Assembly: GCA_036702975.1 (NCBI GenBank)
Contig: DATNPX010000012.1
Span: forward strand, 1 to 64,000
Origin: DATNPX01 sp036702975
GTDB lineage: Bacteria > Cyanobacteriota > Vampirovibrionia > Obscuribacterales > Obscuribacteraceae
DNA: 64,000 nt
Reading direction: 5' to 3'
A model generated the notes under the pieces. It made no database searches and had not been told where the DNA came from. It saw nothing but the letters and a program-made list of their open reading frames with translations. Each line of letters starts with the position of its first letter. Positions within the stretch are counted from its first letter, which is position 1. The position numbers and the translations under genes were made by a program. This document shows, piece after piece, positions 33,313 to 42,476 of this stretch.

Positions 33313-36300
33313 TTAGGCTCCTGAAAAGCCTATAACGCGCTTACGGCTGGCGTTTTCCCAATAATCAATGTTTTCATGATAATCTTGCAAGCTTCGCACG
33401 CCGAGGGACCCGCGCTGAATAGCGGCGATCGCAGAAGCCGTGGCTTGCGCGCCAGACAGTGTGGTTACAACCGGCACGTTGTAGTTGACAGCGGCACGCC
33501 GGATCAATTGATCGTCGTCTCTGGCTGTGCGCCCAGACGGAATGTTTATCACAAGTTGAATCTCGTTGTTTTTTATACGGTCAACGAGGTTTGGTCTTCC
33601 TTCTGAAACTTTGTTGACAGTGACGACTGGGATGCCACCAGACTTGATGGCCGCTGCCGTTCCGCGGGTAGCCACTAGCTCGAAACCGAGCTGATAAAGC
33701 CCTTGGGCTATTCGTACAACATCGTGTTTATGTACATCAGAGACACTTATAAAGATGCGACCCTTATTCGGTAGTCGATGTCCAGCGGCTATTTGAGCCT
33801 TGGCGAAAGCGAGTCCAAATTGAGAAGCAATGCCCATTACTTCCCCGGTCGAACGCATTTCCGGACCCAATGAGATTTGCGATCCGTGGAATCGCTTGAA
33901 CGGAATCACCACCGACTTGACTGAAACATGCGGAGGCAAGAGCCTTGGTGAGATCTTGAGTTCAGAGAGTGTTTTGCCGACCATAACGGCGGCAGCCAAC
34001 TTCGCCCACGGCACCCCAGTCGCTTTGGAGACGAACGGAATCGTACGGCTGGCGCGGGGATTCACTTCCAGAATATAAAGGTCATTCCCCTGCAAAGCGA
34101 ACTGGATGTTCATCAATCCAATCACCTTCAGTTCGTGCGCTAATTCAGTCGTCGCCTTGCGAATCTCTTCAATGACTTTCACCGAAATATTTTGCGTTGG
34201 CAAAACACACGTGCTGTCACCTGAGTGAATTCCGGCTTGTTCGACGTGCTCCATGATGCCGGCGATGATCGTTGCCCGCCCATCTGAGATGGCATCGACA
34301 TCGATCTCAATAGCATTCTCCAAGAACTGATCAATCAATACGGCAGAACCTGGAGTGACCAGGAAACCTCTCTGCAGCCAGCGCTCCAGCTCGTCTTGTG
34401 CGTAGATAATCTCCATGGCGCGTCCGCCCAGAACGTAACTTGGACGAACCAAGACTGGGTAACCGACTTTGTTCGCGGCAGCGAGAGCTTCTTCGGCGTT
34501 GTAGGCGATAGCACCTTCAGGCTGTCGCAAACCAAGTCTTTCAATGAGCTGACCGAAACGTTTGCGGTCTTCGGCCATATCAATCGATTCGGGAGATGTG
34601 CCGAGAATTTTGAATCCGCGCTCTTCTAAACCTCGAGCCAGCTTGAGAGGAGTCTGTCCTCCCATCTGCACGATAATACCGTCCGGTTTTTCATTGAGAG
34701 CAATATTGGTGACGTCCTCCAGCGTTAGCGGTTCGAAATAAAGTCTGTCTGAGACATCGTAGTCAGTCGAGACTGTCTCCGGATTGGAGTTGACCATGAC
34801 AGCTTCGTAGCCCAGTTCACGCAAAGCCATGCTGGAGTGGACACAACAGTAGTCGAACTCAATGCCCTGACCGATACGGTTAGGACCGCCACCAAGGATC
34901 ATCACTCTCGGCTTGGAAGCACTTGGAACTTCGTTTTCGCTCTCATACGTGGAGTACATATACGGAGTGCTAGCTTGAAATTCGGCCGCACAAGTGTCGA
35001 TCATTTTGTACACCGGCACCACATCTAGTGCTTTGCGGCGTTCATATACATCCGTCTCTTTTGTCACACCGGGATTAATCAGCATCGCCAGTTGTGCGTC
35101 ACCAAAACCTGCTCGTTTAAGGCGCAAAAGTTGGTCTCTGTCCAACTCATCGATCGATTTATAACGCTCAGGTAAGGCTTTGGCGATGTCGTAGAGCTCT
35201 TCTAGATTATCGAGGAACCAATAGTCGATGCACGAAAGTTCCTGAATTTCCTGCACTGAGATACCAGCATCGAGGGCGCCAAATATATCGGTAATGCGGT
35301 GATGGCTCGGGACAGCCAACCGTCGCCGCCATTCCCAGAAGTCTGCTTTGTCACGAGCCTTGACGGCAGAAAATCCGTTCAAGCCCAATTCAAGTCCTCT
35401 GAGGGCTTTTTGCATTGATTCCTGAAAGGTGCGCCCGATAGCCATTACTTCGCCGACAGATTTCATTTGTGTCGTCAAAGTGGTATCAGTGCCTCTGAAT
35501 TTTTCAAAGTCGAAGCGCGGGATCTTAGTCACGACATAATCCATCGTCGGCTCAAATGAGGCAGGCGTCGTTTTGGTTATATCGTTTGACAGTTCGTCGA
35601 GAGTCAAACCAATGGCCAGTTTGGCCGCAATTTTAGCGATCGGATAACCGGTCGCTTTACTTGCCAGAGCCGAAGAGCGCGAGACGCGCGGGTTCATTTC
35701 AATGACTACAATGCGTCCTGTGCTTGGTTCAATACCAAACTGTATATTTGAGCCACCCGTATCAACACCGATGGCGCGGATTATCTTCTGCGACTGATTG
35801 CGTAGTTCCTGATACTCCTTGTCGCTTAACGTTTGAATTGGAGCGACAGTTATGGAGTCGCCTGTGTGCACACCCATGGGATCGAAATTCTCGATGCCGC
35901 AAATGATGACGACGTTGTCGGCGCAGTCTCGCATTACTTCGAGCTCAAGCTCTTTCCAGCCAAGCGCGCTCTGTTCCATCAAAATTTCGTGCACAGGGCT
36001 AGCATTAAGGCCAGCCATCGCCATGTCTTCCAGCTCTTCTTGGTTATAACAGATGCCACCACCGGCGCCACCGAGCGTAAAAGCTGGTCGAATAATAATC
36101 GGAAAACCTATCCGGCTCGCTATATCCCGAACTTCCGACATCTTATGCGCAGTGCCGGAAAGGGGAACTTCGACTCCAATTTCAATCATCTTTTGTTTGA
36201 AAAGCTCGCGGTCTTCGGCGAGCTTAATCGCTTCCACTTTTGCCCCGATAAGCTCGACGCCAAAGCGCTCGAGCACACCAGACTCGGCCAGTTCCACCGC

Positions 36301-36594
36301 CACATTCAGCGCAGTCTGTCCGCCCATTGTCGGCAGAAGAGCTTGCGGGCGCTCTTGCTCGATGACTTCGGTAACGACATCAGCCGTGACCGGTTCTATA
36401 TAAGTGCGGTCGGCGACCTCCGGGTCGGTCATGATTGTGGCCGGGTTGGAGTTGACGAGGACAACCTCGTAGCCCTCGTCTCTCAGCGCTTTGCACGCCT
36501 GACTGCCGGAATAGTCGAACTCGCACGCTTGACCAATGGTAATTGGTCCAGCCCCTAAGACCAGAATCTTCTTTATGTCTGTTCGTTTAGCCAC
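33313..36594 (-). CDS. carB: Carbamoyl-phosphate synthase large chain
   Basis: 1093 residues from the GTG at 36594, where the family start AKRTDIKKILVLGAGP begins and GGAAA lies 7 bases upstream; the open frame extends 38 codons further without a family match. Both ATP-grasp halves are complete (first ends near residue 550, second near 940), each with a GAGPITIGQACEFDYSG or GGGPNRIGQGIEFDYC opening. The last 140 residues are the MGS allosteric domain (GRIFISVSDVHKHDVV). It makes carbamoyl phosphate for pyrimidine and arginine synthesis with CarA, which is not in the window. Confidence 0.97.
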   Translation of the reverse strand: MAKRTDIKKILVLGAGPITIGQACEFDYSGSQACKALRDEGYEVVLVNSNPATIMTDPEVADRTYIEPVTADVVTEVIEQERPQALLPTMGGQTALNVAVELAESGVLERFGVELIGAKVEAIKLAEDRELFKQKMIEIGVEVPLSGTAHKMSEVRDIASRIGFPIIIRPAFTLGGAGGGICYNQEELEDMAMAGLNASPVHEILMEQSALGWKELELEVMRDCADNVVIICGIENFDPMGVHTGDSITVAPIQTLSDKEYQELRNQSQKIIRAIGVDTGGSNIQFGIEPSTGRIVVIEMNPRVSRSSALASKATGYPIAKIAAKLAIGLTLDELSNDITKTTPASFEPTMDYVVTKIPRFDFEKFRGTDTTLTTQMKSVGEVMAIGRTFQESMQKALRGLELGLNGFSAVKARDKADFWEWRRRLAVPSHHRITDIFGALDAGISVQEIQELSCIDYWFLDNLEELYDIAKALPERYKSIDELDRDQLLRLKRAGFGDAQLAMLINPGVTKETDVYERRKALDVVPVYKMIDTCAAEFQASTPYMYSTYESENEVPSASKPRVMILGGGPNRIGQGIEFDYCCVHSSMALRELGYEAVMVNSNPETVSTDYDVSDRLYFEPLTLEDVTNIALNEKPDGIIVQMGGQTPLKLARGLEERGFKILGTSPESIDMAEDRKRFGQLIERLGLRQPEGAIAYNAEEALAAANKVGYPVLVRPSYVLGGRAMEIIYAQDELERWLQRGFLVTPGSAVLIDQFLENAIEIDVDAISDGRATIIAGIMEHVEQAGIHSGDSTCVLPTQNISVKVIEEIRKATTELAHELKVIGLMNIQFALQGNDLYILEVNPRASRTIPFVSKATGVPWAKLAAAVMVGKTLSELKISPRLLPPHVSVKSVVIPFKRFHGSQISLGPEMRSTGEVMGIASQFGLAFAKAQIAAGHRLPNKGRIFISVSDVHKHDVVRIAQGLYQLGFELVATRGTAAAIKSGGIPVVTVNKVSEGRPNLVDRIKNNEIQLVINIPSGRTARDDDQLIRRAAVNYNVPVVTTLSGAQATASAIAAIQRGSLGVRSLQDYHENIDYWENASRKRVIGFSGA

Positions 36595-36825
36595 GATAAG
36601 GTTTCCGCAATAATTAACCTTGCACAGTGTACACGCCCTGGAGCTTTCAGCACTCATGCCCGCTAACACTTTCAACAAATTTTCGGACGCGCGTTTTAAA
36701 GAGCTCAAACTCTTGGTATGACATGTTCAGAGCAGAGGTCGCGTTGACCTGCAAAAAATTATCGGGGCTGTTACCGATAGAAGTTAAAAATCGATAAAAC
36801 AAGCCTGCTTAAATTCGGAGGGATG

Positions 36826-37896
36826 ATGCCGGCTGGAACACTCAAGCGAAGCCGGACTTCGCTCGTGAAAACTTGGACATTGGTTTTCTCGGCCACCCTG
36901 GTCGCGGCTCTGTCGTTTGCATCTGCTGCTCAAGCTAAGGTTCTGCGCACCGATAGCGGCAGTGAACTGACAGCAAACACTCCCGTTACAGTCTGGCAAG
37001 ACGACAGCGTACAACCCAAGGCAGTCGCTATCGCCATTCACGGCATCGTCTTGCATGGCGGTGCATACGACGCCATGGCTAGAGACTTGGCTAAACAGGG
37101 TTTTCTAGTAATGGCGCCGGATATGCGTGGTTATGGACGCTGGGTCTCTCATCACGATAAGAAGCGAGTCAGAGTGAACTCGCCAGTAAATTACGACCAG
37201 AGTCACTCCGACATCGTCACTCTCGTTGAAAACTCTCGCAAGAAGTTTCCCGGTCTGCCAGTCTTCGCCATCGGAGAAAGCCTTGGCGCCGAGATGGCTC
37301 TTCACATTGCTTCAGAAAAACCGGAGCTGATCAATGGTCTTATACTCTCCGCTCCGTCAGTGAAGCACAAGTGGTTCGTCGCCGACGTGATAAAGGCGGC
37401 GCCGGGTGTGGTAGGTAACCCATTTGGGCAGATCGACCTCGCCCCGCATATCGAAAAATATTTCTCTAACGACGACAGGGTCACCGAAGCAACGGTGACA
37501 GATCCCCTGGTTCGCACCAGCATGACGGCCCTCGAGCTGATGCGCACAGGCTCTGAAGCGAATAAATGTTTGAAATACGCCCGCACACTCTCAGCCAGTG
37601 TTCCAGTGCTTATCATTCAAGGCGGCGCAGACAAAATGGTGAAAACCGAGTTTCTGACTGACCTTTTGACGGCATTGCCGTCAGCCGACTGCCAGCTTGC
37701 CTGGCAAGAAGATGCCGGCCATCTCTTGCTAGAAACACCCTATGTGCTACCGGAAACTATGAACGTAGTCTCTGGCTGGCTGGACAAGCACATCGTCCAG
37801 TCCGTGCCTGCATCATCAATTACAGTTGTTTCCAGCAAGAACCTGACTACAAGCGACGCTCAGACAATTGCTCAAGGCAAGACAGATACAGAATAG
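36826..37896 (+). CDS. Exported alpha/beta hydrolase (lysophospholipase-like)
   Basis: 356 residues from the ATG at 36826 (GGAGG 4 bases upstream; 36823 is an adjacent in-frame ATG). Signal peptide LVFSATLVAALSFASAAQA. Mature domain is a serine hydrolase: GxSxG as GESLGAEMAL, preceded by the oxyanion HGIVLHGG; the acid is likely in IIQGGADKMVK and the His is in DAGHLLLETP. The lid between them is short. Closest to monoglyceride lipase or lysophospholipase L2 types acting on lipids in the envelope. Tail after residue 325 is Ser/Thr-rich. Confidence 0.85.
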   Translation: MPAGTLKRSRTSLVKTWTLVFSATLVAALSFASAAQAKVLRTDSGSELTANTPVTVWQDDSVQPKAVAIAIHGIVLHGGAYDAMARDLAKQGFLVMAPDMRGYGRWVSHHDKKRVRVNSPVNYDQSHSDIVTLVENSRKKFPGLPVFAIGESLGAEMALHIASEKPELINGLILSAPSVKHKWFVADVIKAAPGVVGNPFGQIDLAPHIEKYFSNDDRVTEATVTDPLVRTSMTALELMRTGSEANKCLKYARTLSASVPVLIIQGGADKMVKTEFLTDLLTALPSADCQLAWQEDAGHLLLETPYVLPETMNVVSGWLDKHIVQSVPASSITVVSSKNLTTSDAQTIAQGKTDTE

Positions 37897-37912
37897 GCGC
37901 GGCGCAAAGAGC

Positions 37913-38488
37913 TCAGCGATTAAAACTACGGGCTTTTAGCAGATCTCGAGCATAGAGGTCTTTTTTGCCCATCCTGAAGTAAGCGGTGGCTCTCTCCATG
38001 TAAGCATCTCTGTCATTGGGAACCAGTTCAATCGATTTGTTGAAATCGTCTAGAGCTTTATCATATTGGCCCAGGTTGAGAAAACAATCGCCGCGCACTA
38101 GTAGATTCAAGGCTCGCTTTTCCACTGATTGTGGGTGAACGAGTACGTCGTTGAATTCGCGAATTGAATCTTCGTACTTACCTTCCATTCTGTATTGCAG
38201 AGCGACTTGCACTTTGGATGAAACGCCTGTCGCACCGGGATGCAGCATATGCGAACGGCCTAAAGCCCTGGCGTTTTTGAAGATCACTTCTGCGTTAGGC
38301 GAGTCTGCCGCCTCACGCGCCTTCTTTGCAACATACCAGGGAGAAAACCCGATAGCGCCCACAATGACCAAGACAAGGCCTAACAGAAAAGGCGATGGTG
38401 GCGATTCGGCCAACTTGTGCGATGAATCATGGTGACTGAGAGAATCGGTTAACGACGATCCCGTATGTGCTGCACTGGTCGTTTCCAC
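37913..38488 (-). CDS. Membrane-anchored TPR protein
   Basis: 191 residues. One membrane helix at about 33-51 (FLLGLVLVIVGAIGFSPWYVA) follows a polar, Ser/His-rich cytoplasmic leader. The outer part has two to three TPR pairs: KVQVALQYRMEGKYEDSIRE, NLLVRGDCFLNLGQYDKALDD and AYMERATAYFRMGKKDLYAR. Role unknown. Convergent with the hydrolase gene, 16 bases between stops. Confidence 0.8.
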   Translation of the reverse strand: METTSAAHTGSSLTDSLSHHDSSHKLAESPPSPFLLGLVLVIVGAIGFSPWYVAKKAREAADSPNAEVIFKNARALGRSHMLHPGATGVSSKVQVALQYRMEGKYEDSIREFNDVLVHPQSVEKRALNLLVRGDCFLNLGQYDKALDDFNKSIELVPNDRDAYMERATAYFRMGKKDLYARDLLKARSFNR

Positions 38489-38679
38489 TTTTTATCAACC
38501 CCACAAACCGCTGTACGACTGCCCCTGCTAGTAATTTTGCCAACAAGTCTATCAGTTTATTGAAACTGCAGTCTGCTCTCGATTATTCCTATCACCTATG
38601 TCTTGATTTGTTCGGTCTGCGCTTTCGCACAGCATCGATTGTCAGCGAAAGGAACACGCATGACAACGCGATCTCGGCG

Positions 38680-39207
38680 CTATGTATCAAGTGGCACGAG
38701 GGACTGTTTGTAAGTGCCAATGTTATCGACATAGTGCAACCAGCCGTCGTCCAACATTCTTTTACGTTCTTCGTCAGTCAACTGCCGTACTACTTTGCCT
38801 GGCACTCCCATAACTAAGGACTTAGGCGGAATTTTCGTTCCCGGTGCAATTACCGCACCGGCAGCGATGACGGAACGTTCCCCTACGACTGCACCGTCAA
38901 GCACTACGGCAGCCATAGAAATCAAGCAGTCCGATTGCACTTCACAACCATGCAAAATGGCGCCGTGTCCTACCGTAATCCGTTCTCCCAGCACAACAGG
39001 ATAAACATTCGTTACATGCAAAATACAACCATCTTGAATATTTGTGTTCTCACCCACAGTGATTGAGTTTATGTCGCCTCGTAACACGCTGTTAAACCAT
39101 ATACTGACCCCTGCATGCAGTTCCACGTTGCCAACAACTACTGCTGTTGGTGCAATGTAAGCACTGGTATGCACTTTCGGCTTCTTACCTTCAATCGCAA
39201 ATTGCAT
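38680..39207 (-). CDS. Gamma carbonic anhydrase-like acetyltransferase family protein
   Basis: 175 residues from the ATG at 39207, with AAGAG 8 bases upstream; an open frame extends to 39270 but its ATG lies inside the dyad at 39253. The sequence is a left-handed beta helix of hexapeptide turns (IAPTAVVVGNVELHAGVSIW through LDGAVVGERSVIAAGAVIAPG). NSVLRGDINSITVGENTNIQD is the gamma-CA signature; histidines of the metal site are present (HVTNV, VGHGAILHGCEV). It could hydrate CO2 or be an acyltransferase relative such as PaaY/CaiE. Divergent from the small HTH-like gene. Confidence 0.92.
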   Translation of the reverse strand: MQFAIEGKKPKVHTSAYIAPTAVVVGNVELHAGVSIWFNSVLRGDINSITVGENTNIQDGCILHVTNVYPVVLGERITVGHGAILHGCEVQSDCLISMAAVVLDGAVVGERSVIAAGAVIAPGTKIPPKSLVMGVPGKVVRQLTDEERKRMLDDGWLHYVDNIGTYKQSLVPLDT

Positions 39208-39252
39208 ATAACTACTCTTAGGGTCCAGGCAGGGAAGATTTTTGGGCTGCAA

Positions 39253-39272
39253 AGATGTTAAAATTAACATCT
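39253..39272. promoter_or_regulatory. 20-bp dyad AGATGTTAA-AA-TTAACATCT
   Basis: Nine-base perfect arms about a two-base centre lie just upstream of the ribosome site (GGAGGAG at 39277-39283) of the small HTH-like gene and about 50 bases upstream of the carbonic anhydrase-like gene on the other strand. Shape and place fit an operator for divergent control, possibly by the adjacent small protein. Binding is inferred. Confidence 0.6.
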
Positions 39273-39288
39273 GCTCGGAGGAGTATAA

Positions 39289-39579
39289 ATGATGCCCGTT
39301 TACGACCAGCCTATGCGCAAACTACTTGGTGTCCTGTCGCCCACGATTTCCTGGCTCAACGAGAAGGGAACCGTGGATGTGAGTTCTGTACCTGACAGCC
39401 ACCTCGAAGCGATAAAGCAACTCGAGCGCATCGGTGTGGTTCACAAGCGCAACAATCGAAGCTACGAGCTACAAAAAATTCGCTTGAAAAAGTTATTGGG
39501 CAATTTGGGCATCGAACAGTTAGTGGCAGAGCACGCCGAGCTAGCAGTTTCAATTCCGGCAAGCCCAGAGCTTAATTAG
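39289..39579 (+). CDS. Small protein with winged-helix-like pattern
   Basis: 96 residues with a strong GGAGGAG site 5 bases before the first of two ATGs (the second is at 39292). Helix-rich N-terminal half, then LEAIKQLERIGVVHKRNNRSYELQ (about residues 43-66), which has the helix-turn-strand pattern of a winged-helix wing. I would call it a possible DNA-binding protein, since a 20-bp dyad lies in its leader. No named family recognised. Confidence 0.65.
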   Translation: MMPVYDQPMRKLLGVLSPTISWLNEKGTVDVSSVPDSHLEAIKQLERIGVVHKRNNRSYELQKIRLKKLLGNLGIEQLVAEHAELAVSIPASPELN

Positions 39580-39714
39580 AAAGCCACGTCTCTATGCCTT
39601 TTTGCTTCATGATTGGTCGGGGTCGGCTGGGTGAAGATCATTTCGCTCTTGCAGCACCAAATCTAGTATCGCAACAATCATAAACATCAATCATACATAG
39701 GACGAGAACCGGCG

Positions 39715-42180
39715 TTGGATGAACTGACCGCGAAAACTTATAGATCGCTTGAATGGGAGCGATTGAAGAGCTATTTGACTGCAGAAGCTGAATCAGACTG
39801 CGGGCGAAAGTTATGCATTGGTCTGGAACCCGTGGACTCGTTTGAAGAGACGGCCAGACTTCTTGATGAAACCGAAGAAATCGTCTACATGATCCAGGCA
39901 CGGTCGGGATTTAGTGCGGCTGGCTTACCCACACTTGACGAACAACTGTCTCGACTGCAAGCAGGCGCTTCTCTGACAGCGCAAGATTTCCTGCAAATCA
40001 AGTCGTTACTGAAAATCTCTGGCTTAATTAAAACCGGCATCTCACTGCTACCACAGGAATCATTTCCGCGAATAACTCGTTATGAAAGGCTTCTCGTTTC
40101 GCTGCCATCTCTTGTGGCGGTCATAGACAATGTGATCGATGATGGGGCCAATGTCCTAGACACAGCAAGCGATCTACTATTCCAGTTGCGCCAGGAAGCA
40201 GCCAGATTGCAAAGTCAGATCTCGAGCGAGTTGCAGAAGATCATTCAATCGTCCTCACAATCAAAGGCTCTGCAAGAACCGATCTATACCATTCGCAACG
40301 GTCGTTTTGTCGTGCCAGTCAATGCCAGCCACCGTGCGGTTATTCCAGGAATTGTCCATGATAGTTCTGCCTCCGGGTTGACGATCTATGTGGAACCGCT
40401 GGCGGTGCTGGAGTTAGCAAACAAAAAGCGCTTAAAAGAGTCGGAGATCGAGCGCGAGATTGCCAGGATTTTAGACGAGCTGGCGGAACGCATCAGGGGG
40501 CATCATGATGAGCTGGAAAATAGCTATAGAACAGTCGGCTGTCTTGATGCAATTTCGGCTCGCGCGAGGCTGGCACTGAAATACGACGGGCGCAAACCGG
40601 AGTTGATTAAAAATGACGTCACCTCATTTGTGTACAGACAGGCGAGGCACCCGCTTTTGATTTTGCAATCCGACAAAGAGAGTGTGATTGCAAACGACAT
40701 CGACATCGGTGTGCAGAACAAGCTTGAACGGACGCTTATCATTACCGGTCCCAATACCGGTGGCAAAACGGTGCTCTTGAAGACAATCGGCATATTTGCC
40801 TTGATGATGCGAGCTGGACTTCTTTTACCAACTGCCCAAGGATCGTCGGCGACGATCTTTGCCGAGGTTCTCGCTGATATTGGCGATGAACAGTCGCTCG
40901 AGCAGAGCCTCTCTACTTTTTCATCTCACATGCAAAACATCGTGCGCATAGTCGCACGTTCCAGACAAGGAACGCTCGTGCTTTTGGATGAAGTCGGAGC
41001 AGGCACCGATCCGCGCGAAGGGGCAGCTTTAGCAAAAGCTTTGTTAGAACATCTGACGGCATCCGGCGCAATGACTATTGCCACCACACATTTTAGCGAA
41101 TTAAAGACTATGGCCTATTCTGAGCCGATTTATGTAAATGGAAGTCTAGAATTTGATGAGATCACGCTCAGTCCGTCTTACCGTCTTAGACTCGGCATAC
41201 CAGGCAGTTCAAAAGCAACGACAATCGCTCATAGACTCGGACTCAACGAAGCAGTAATAAACCGAGCTAACGAGCTTCTGGAAACAGACAAGGAAGATCT
41301 GCAAACAACAATCGAACTACTGGAAGAACGATTGGCCACCTTACGAAACAAAGACGAAGAGCTTGCACTCGCTATTGAAGAAGCAAAGGCTCAAAAGGAC
41401 TTATATGAGAAGCAGCTGCATGACGAAAATCAAAAAGCGGAAAGAACACGAACCAACTTAGCAGCGAAGTTAGAGGAGGAGTTCAATCTCTCGCGAGACT
41501 ACGTAAGGCATTTAATCGCTGATTTGCAAAAAGAACCAAGCATAGCCAAAGCTCAAAAGGTACAAAAGGAACTGGCCACGTTGAGAAAAGAGCTCGGCTG
41601 GTTAGAGCAAAGACCTGACGCCGTATTCGAGAGCAAGAACCGCTTGCAGCCAGGTCAGTCCGTGAAGGTTCGTTCTCTAAATCAACGGGGAGTATTGCAG
41701 TCGGTCGACGAAAAGAAGGGAGCAGAACAAGAGAGTGTGGCACACGTAAAAGCCGGCAATCTGACGTTGAAAGTACCGCTATCAGACCTGGAATTGCTCT
41801 CTGATAGCAAGCAGGATTCCTCGTTGGGCAAACAGAGCGCGCGGAAAGGTTCGCACCGCAATGCCCGCTCTCATGCACCATACACAAGCGACGCAACTAA
41901 TATTGCACACTCAAATCAGGTGCGAGTTTTTGTGCGCACAGGCGACAACACCATCGATCTGCGCGGTCAAAGAGTCGATGAAGCCCTCTCTAGACTTGAT
42001 CAGTTCATTAATGAGGCGATTGTTCACGAGCGGTCTCCGGTCATGATCATCCATGGTCATGGAACCGGCGCGCTCAGGAACGCGGTTCGCGATGCCCTAG
42101 CTTCCAACAATTCCCTGGAAAGAATTAGACCGGGGGAAAATTACGAAGGAGGAGACGGCGTAACCATTGTTGAGATTTAA
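39715..42180 (+). CDS. mutS2: MutS2 family ATPase/endonuclease with Smr domain
   Basis: 821 residues. Order: core and clamp (about 15-330), ATPase with GPNTGGKTV (about 345-353) and LVLLDEVGAGTDP (about 421-433), a long coiled coil (about 515-620), then a C-terminal Smr nuclease domain (about 745-821) with IDLRGQRVDEAL and HGHGTGALR. MutS2 suppresses recombination and, in some bacteria, splits collided ribosomes. The mismatch-recognition domain of MutS1 is absent, as expected. Start is TTG at 39715 with GGAC/GAG upstream; it fits the family start LTAKTYRSLEWERLK. Confidence 0.93.
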   Translation: MDELTAKTYRSLEWERLKSYLTAEAESDCGRKLCIGLEPVDSFEETARLLDETEEIVYMIQARSGFSAAGLPTLDEQLSRLQAGASLTAQDFLQIKSLLKISGLIKTGISLLPQESFPRITRYERLLVSLPSLVAVIDNVIDDGANVLDTASDLLFQLRQEAARLQSQISSELQKIIQSSSQSKALQEPIYTIRNGRFVVPVNASHRAVIPGIVHDSSASGLTIYVEPLAVLELANKKRLKESEIEREIARILDELAERIRGHHDELENSYRTVGCLDAISARARLALKYDGRKPELIKNDVTSFVYRQARHPLLILQSDKESVIANDIDIGVQNKLERTLIITGPNTGGKTVLLKTIGIFALMMRAGLLLPTAQGSSATIFAEVLADIGDEQSLEQSLSTFSSHMQNIVRIVARSRQGTLVLLDEVGAGTDPREGAALAKALLEHLTASGAMTIATTHFSELKTMAYSEPIYVNGSLEFDEITLSPSYRLRLGIPGSSKATTIAHRLGLNEAVINRANELLETDKEDLQTTIELLEERLATLRNKDEELALAIEEAKAQKDLYEKQLHDENQKAERTRTNLAAKLEEEFNLSRDYVRHLIADLQKEPSIAKAQKVQKELATLRKELGWLEQRPDAVFESKNRLQPGQSVKVRSLNQRGVLQSVDEKKGAEQESVAHVKAGNLTLKVPLSDLELLSDSKQDSSLGKQSARKGSHRNARSHAPYTSDATNIAHSNQVRVFVRTGDNTIDLRGQRVDEALSRLDQFINEAIVHERSPVMIIHGHGTGALRNAVRDALASNNSLERIRPGENYEGGDGVTIVEI

Positions 42181-42476
42181 GACATTCGCTTGACATCCAA
42201 CAGCGTAAAAATCCTTAAAATTAATAATGGATTTTACTTGTTAAAAAGCCCCAAAAGGCTCAGTCACCACGTCTCATGACAACCAGCCAAAAGGCTCAAA
42301 TATCTTCAAATCTACTTTTTTGTCCAAAACCGGCGGCATCTGTATAGAGATATCTATCTCGGAAAAACGCGACCGATGTGACGGTTTCGTGAGGCAGTAG
42401 CAGGCTGGTCCGGGTTTTCCCAAACTCAGGACCGGGAATGATAAATATCAGCATCTATACCCTCGAGGTTACATAA
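42181..42476. other. Intergenic leader with several short hairpins
   Basis: Just under 300 bases, no gene. Two AGCC/GGCT hairpins occur at about 42250 and 42289, and a nested stem near 42409-42437 (GGTCC/GGACC around GGG-TTTT-CCC). The last lies 40 bases before the giant gene. They may end mutS2 transcription or control the giant operon. I compared it mentally with the c-di-GMP GEMM consensus and saw no match. Confidence 0.4.

Noticed and set aside
35833..36558. 241-codon open frame on the plus strand over carB
   Set aside because: It lies wholly antisense to carB, which has full family conservation; no ribosome site and no protein pattern, so a shadow frame.
38467..38817. 116-codon open frame between the TPR and carbonic anhydrase genes
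   Set aside because: Overlaps the real genes on the other strand at both ends, no ribosome site, and no recognisable pattern.
42300..42476. c-di-GMP (GEMM) riboswitch before the giant gene
   Set aside because: The conserved core bases of GEMM are not present; only generic hairpins are seen.
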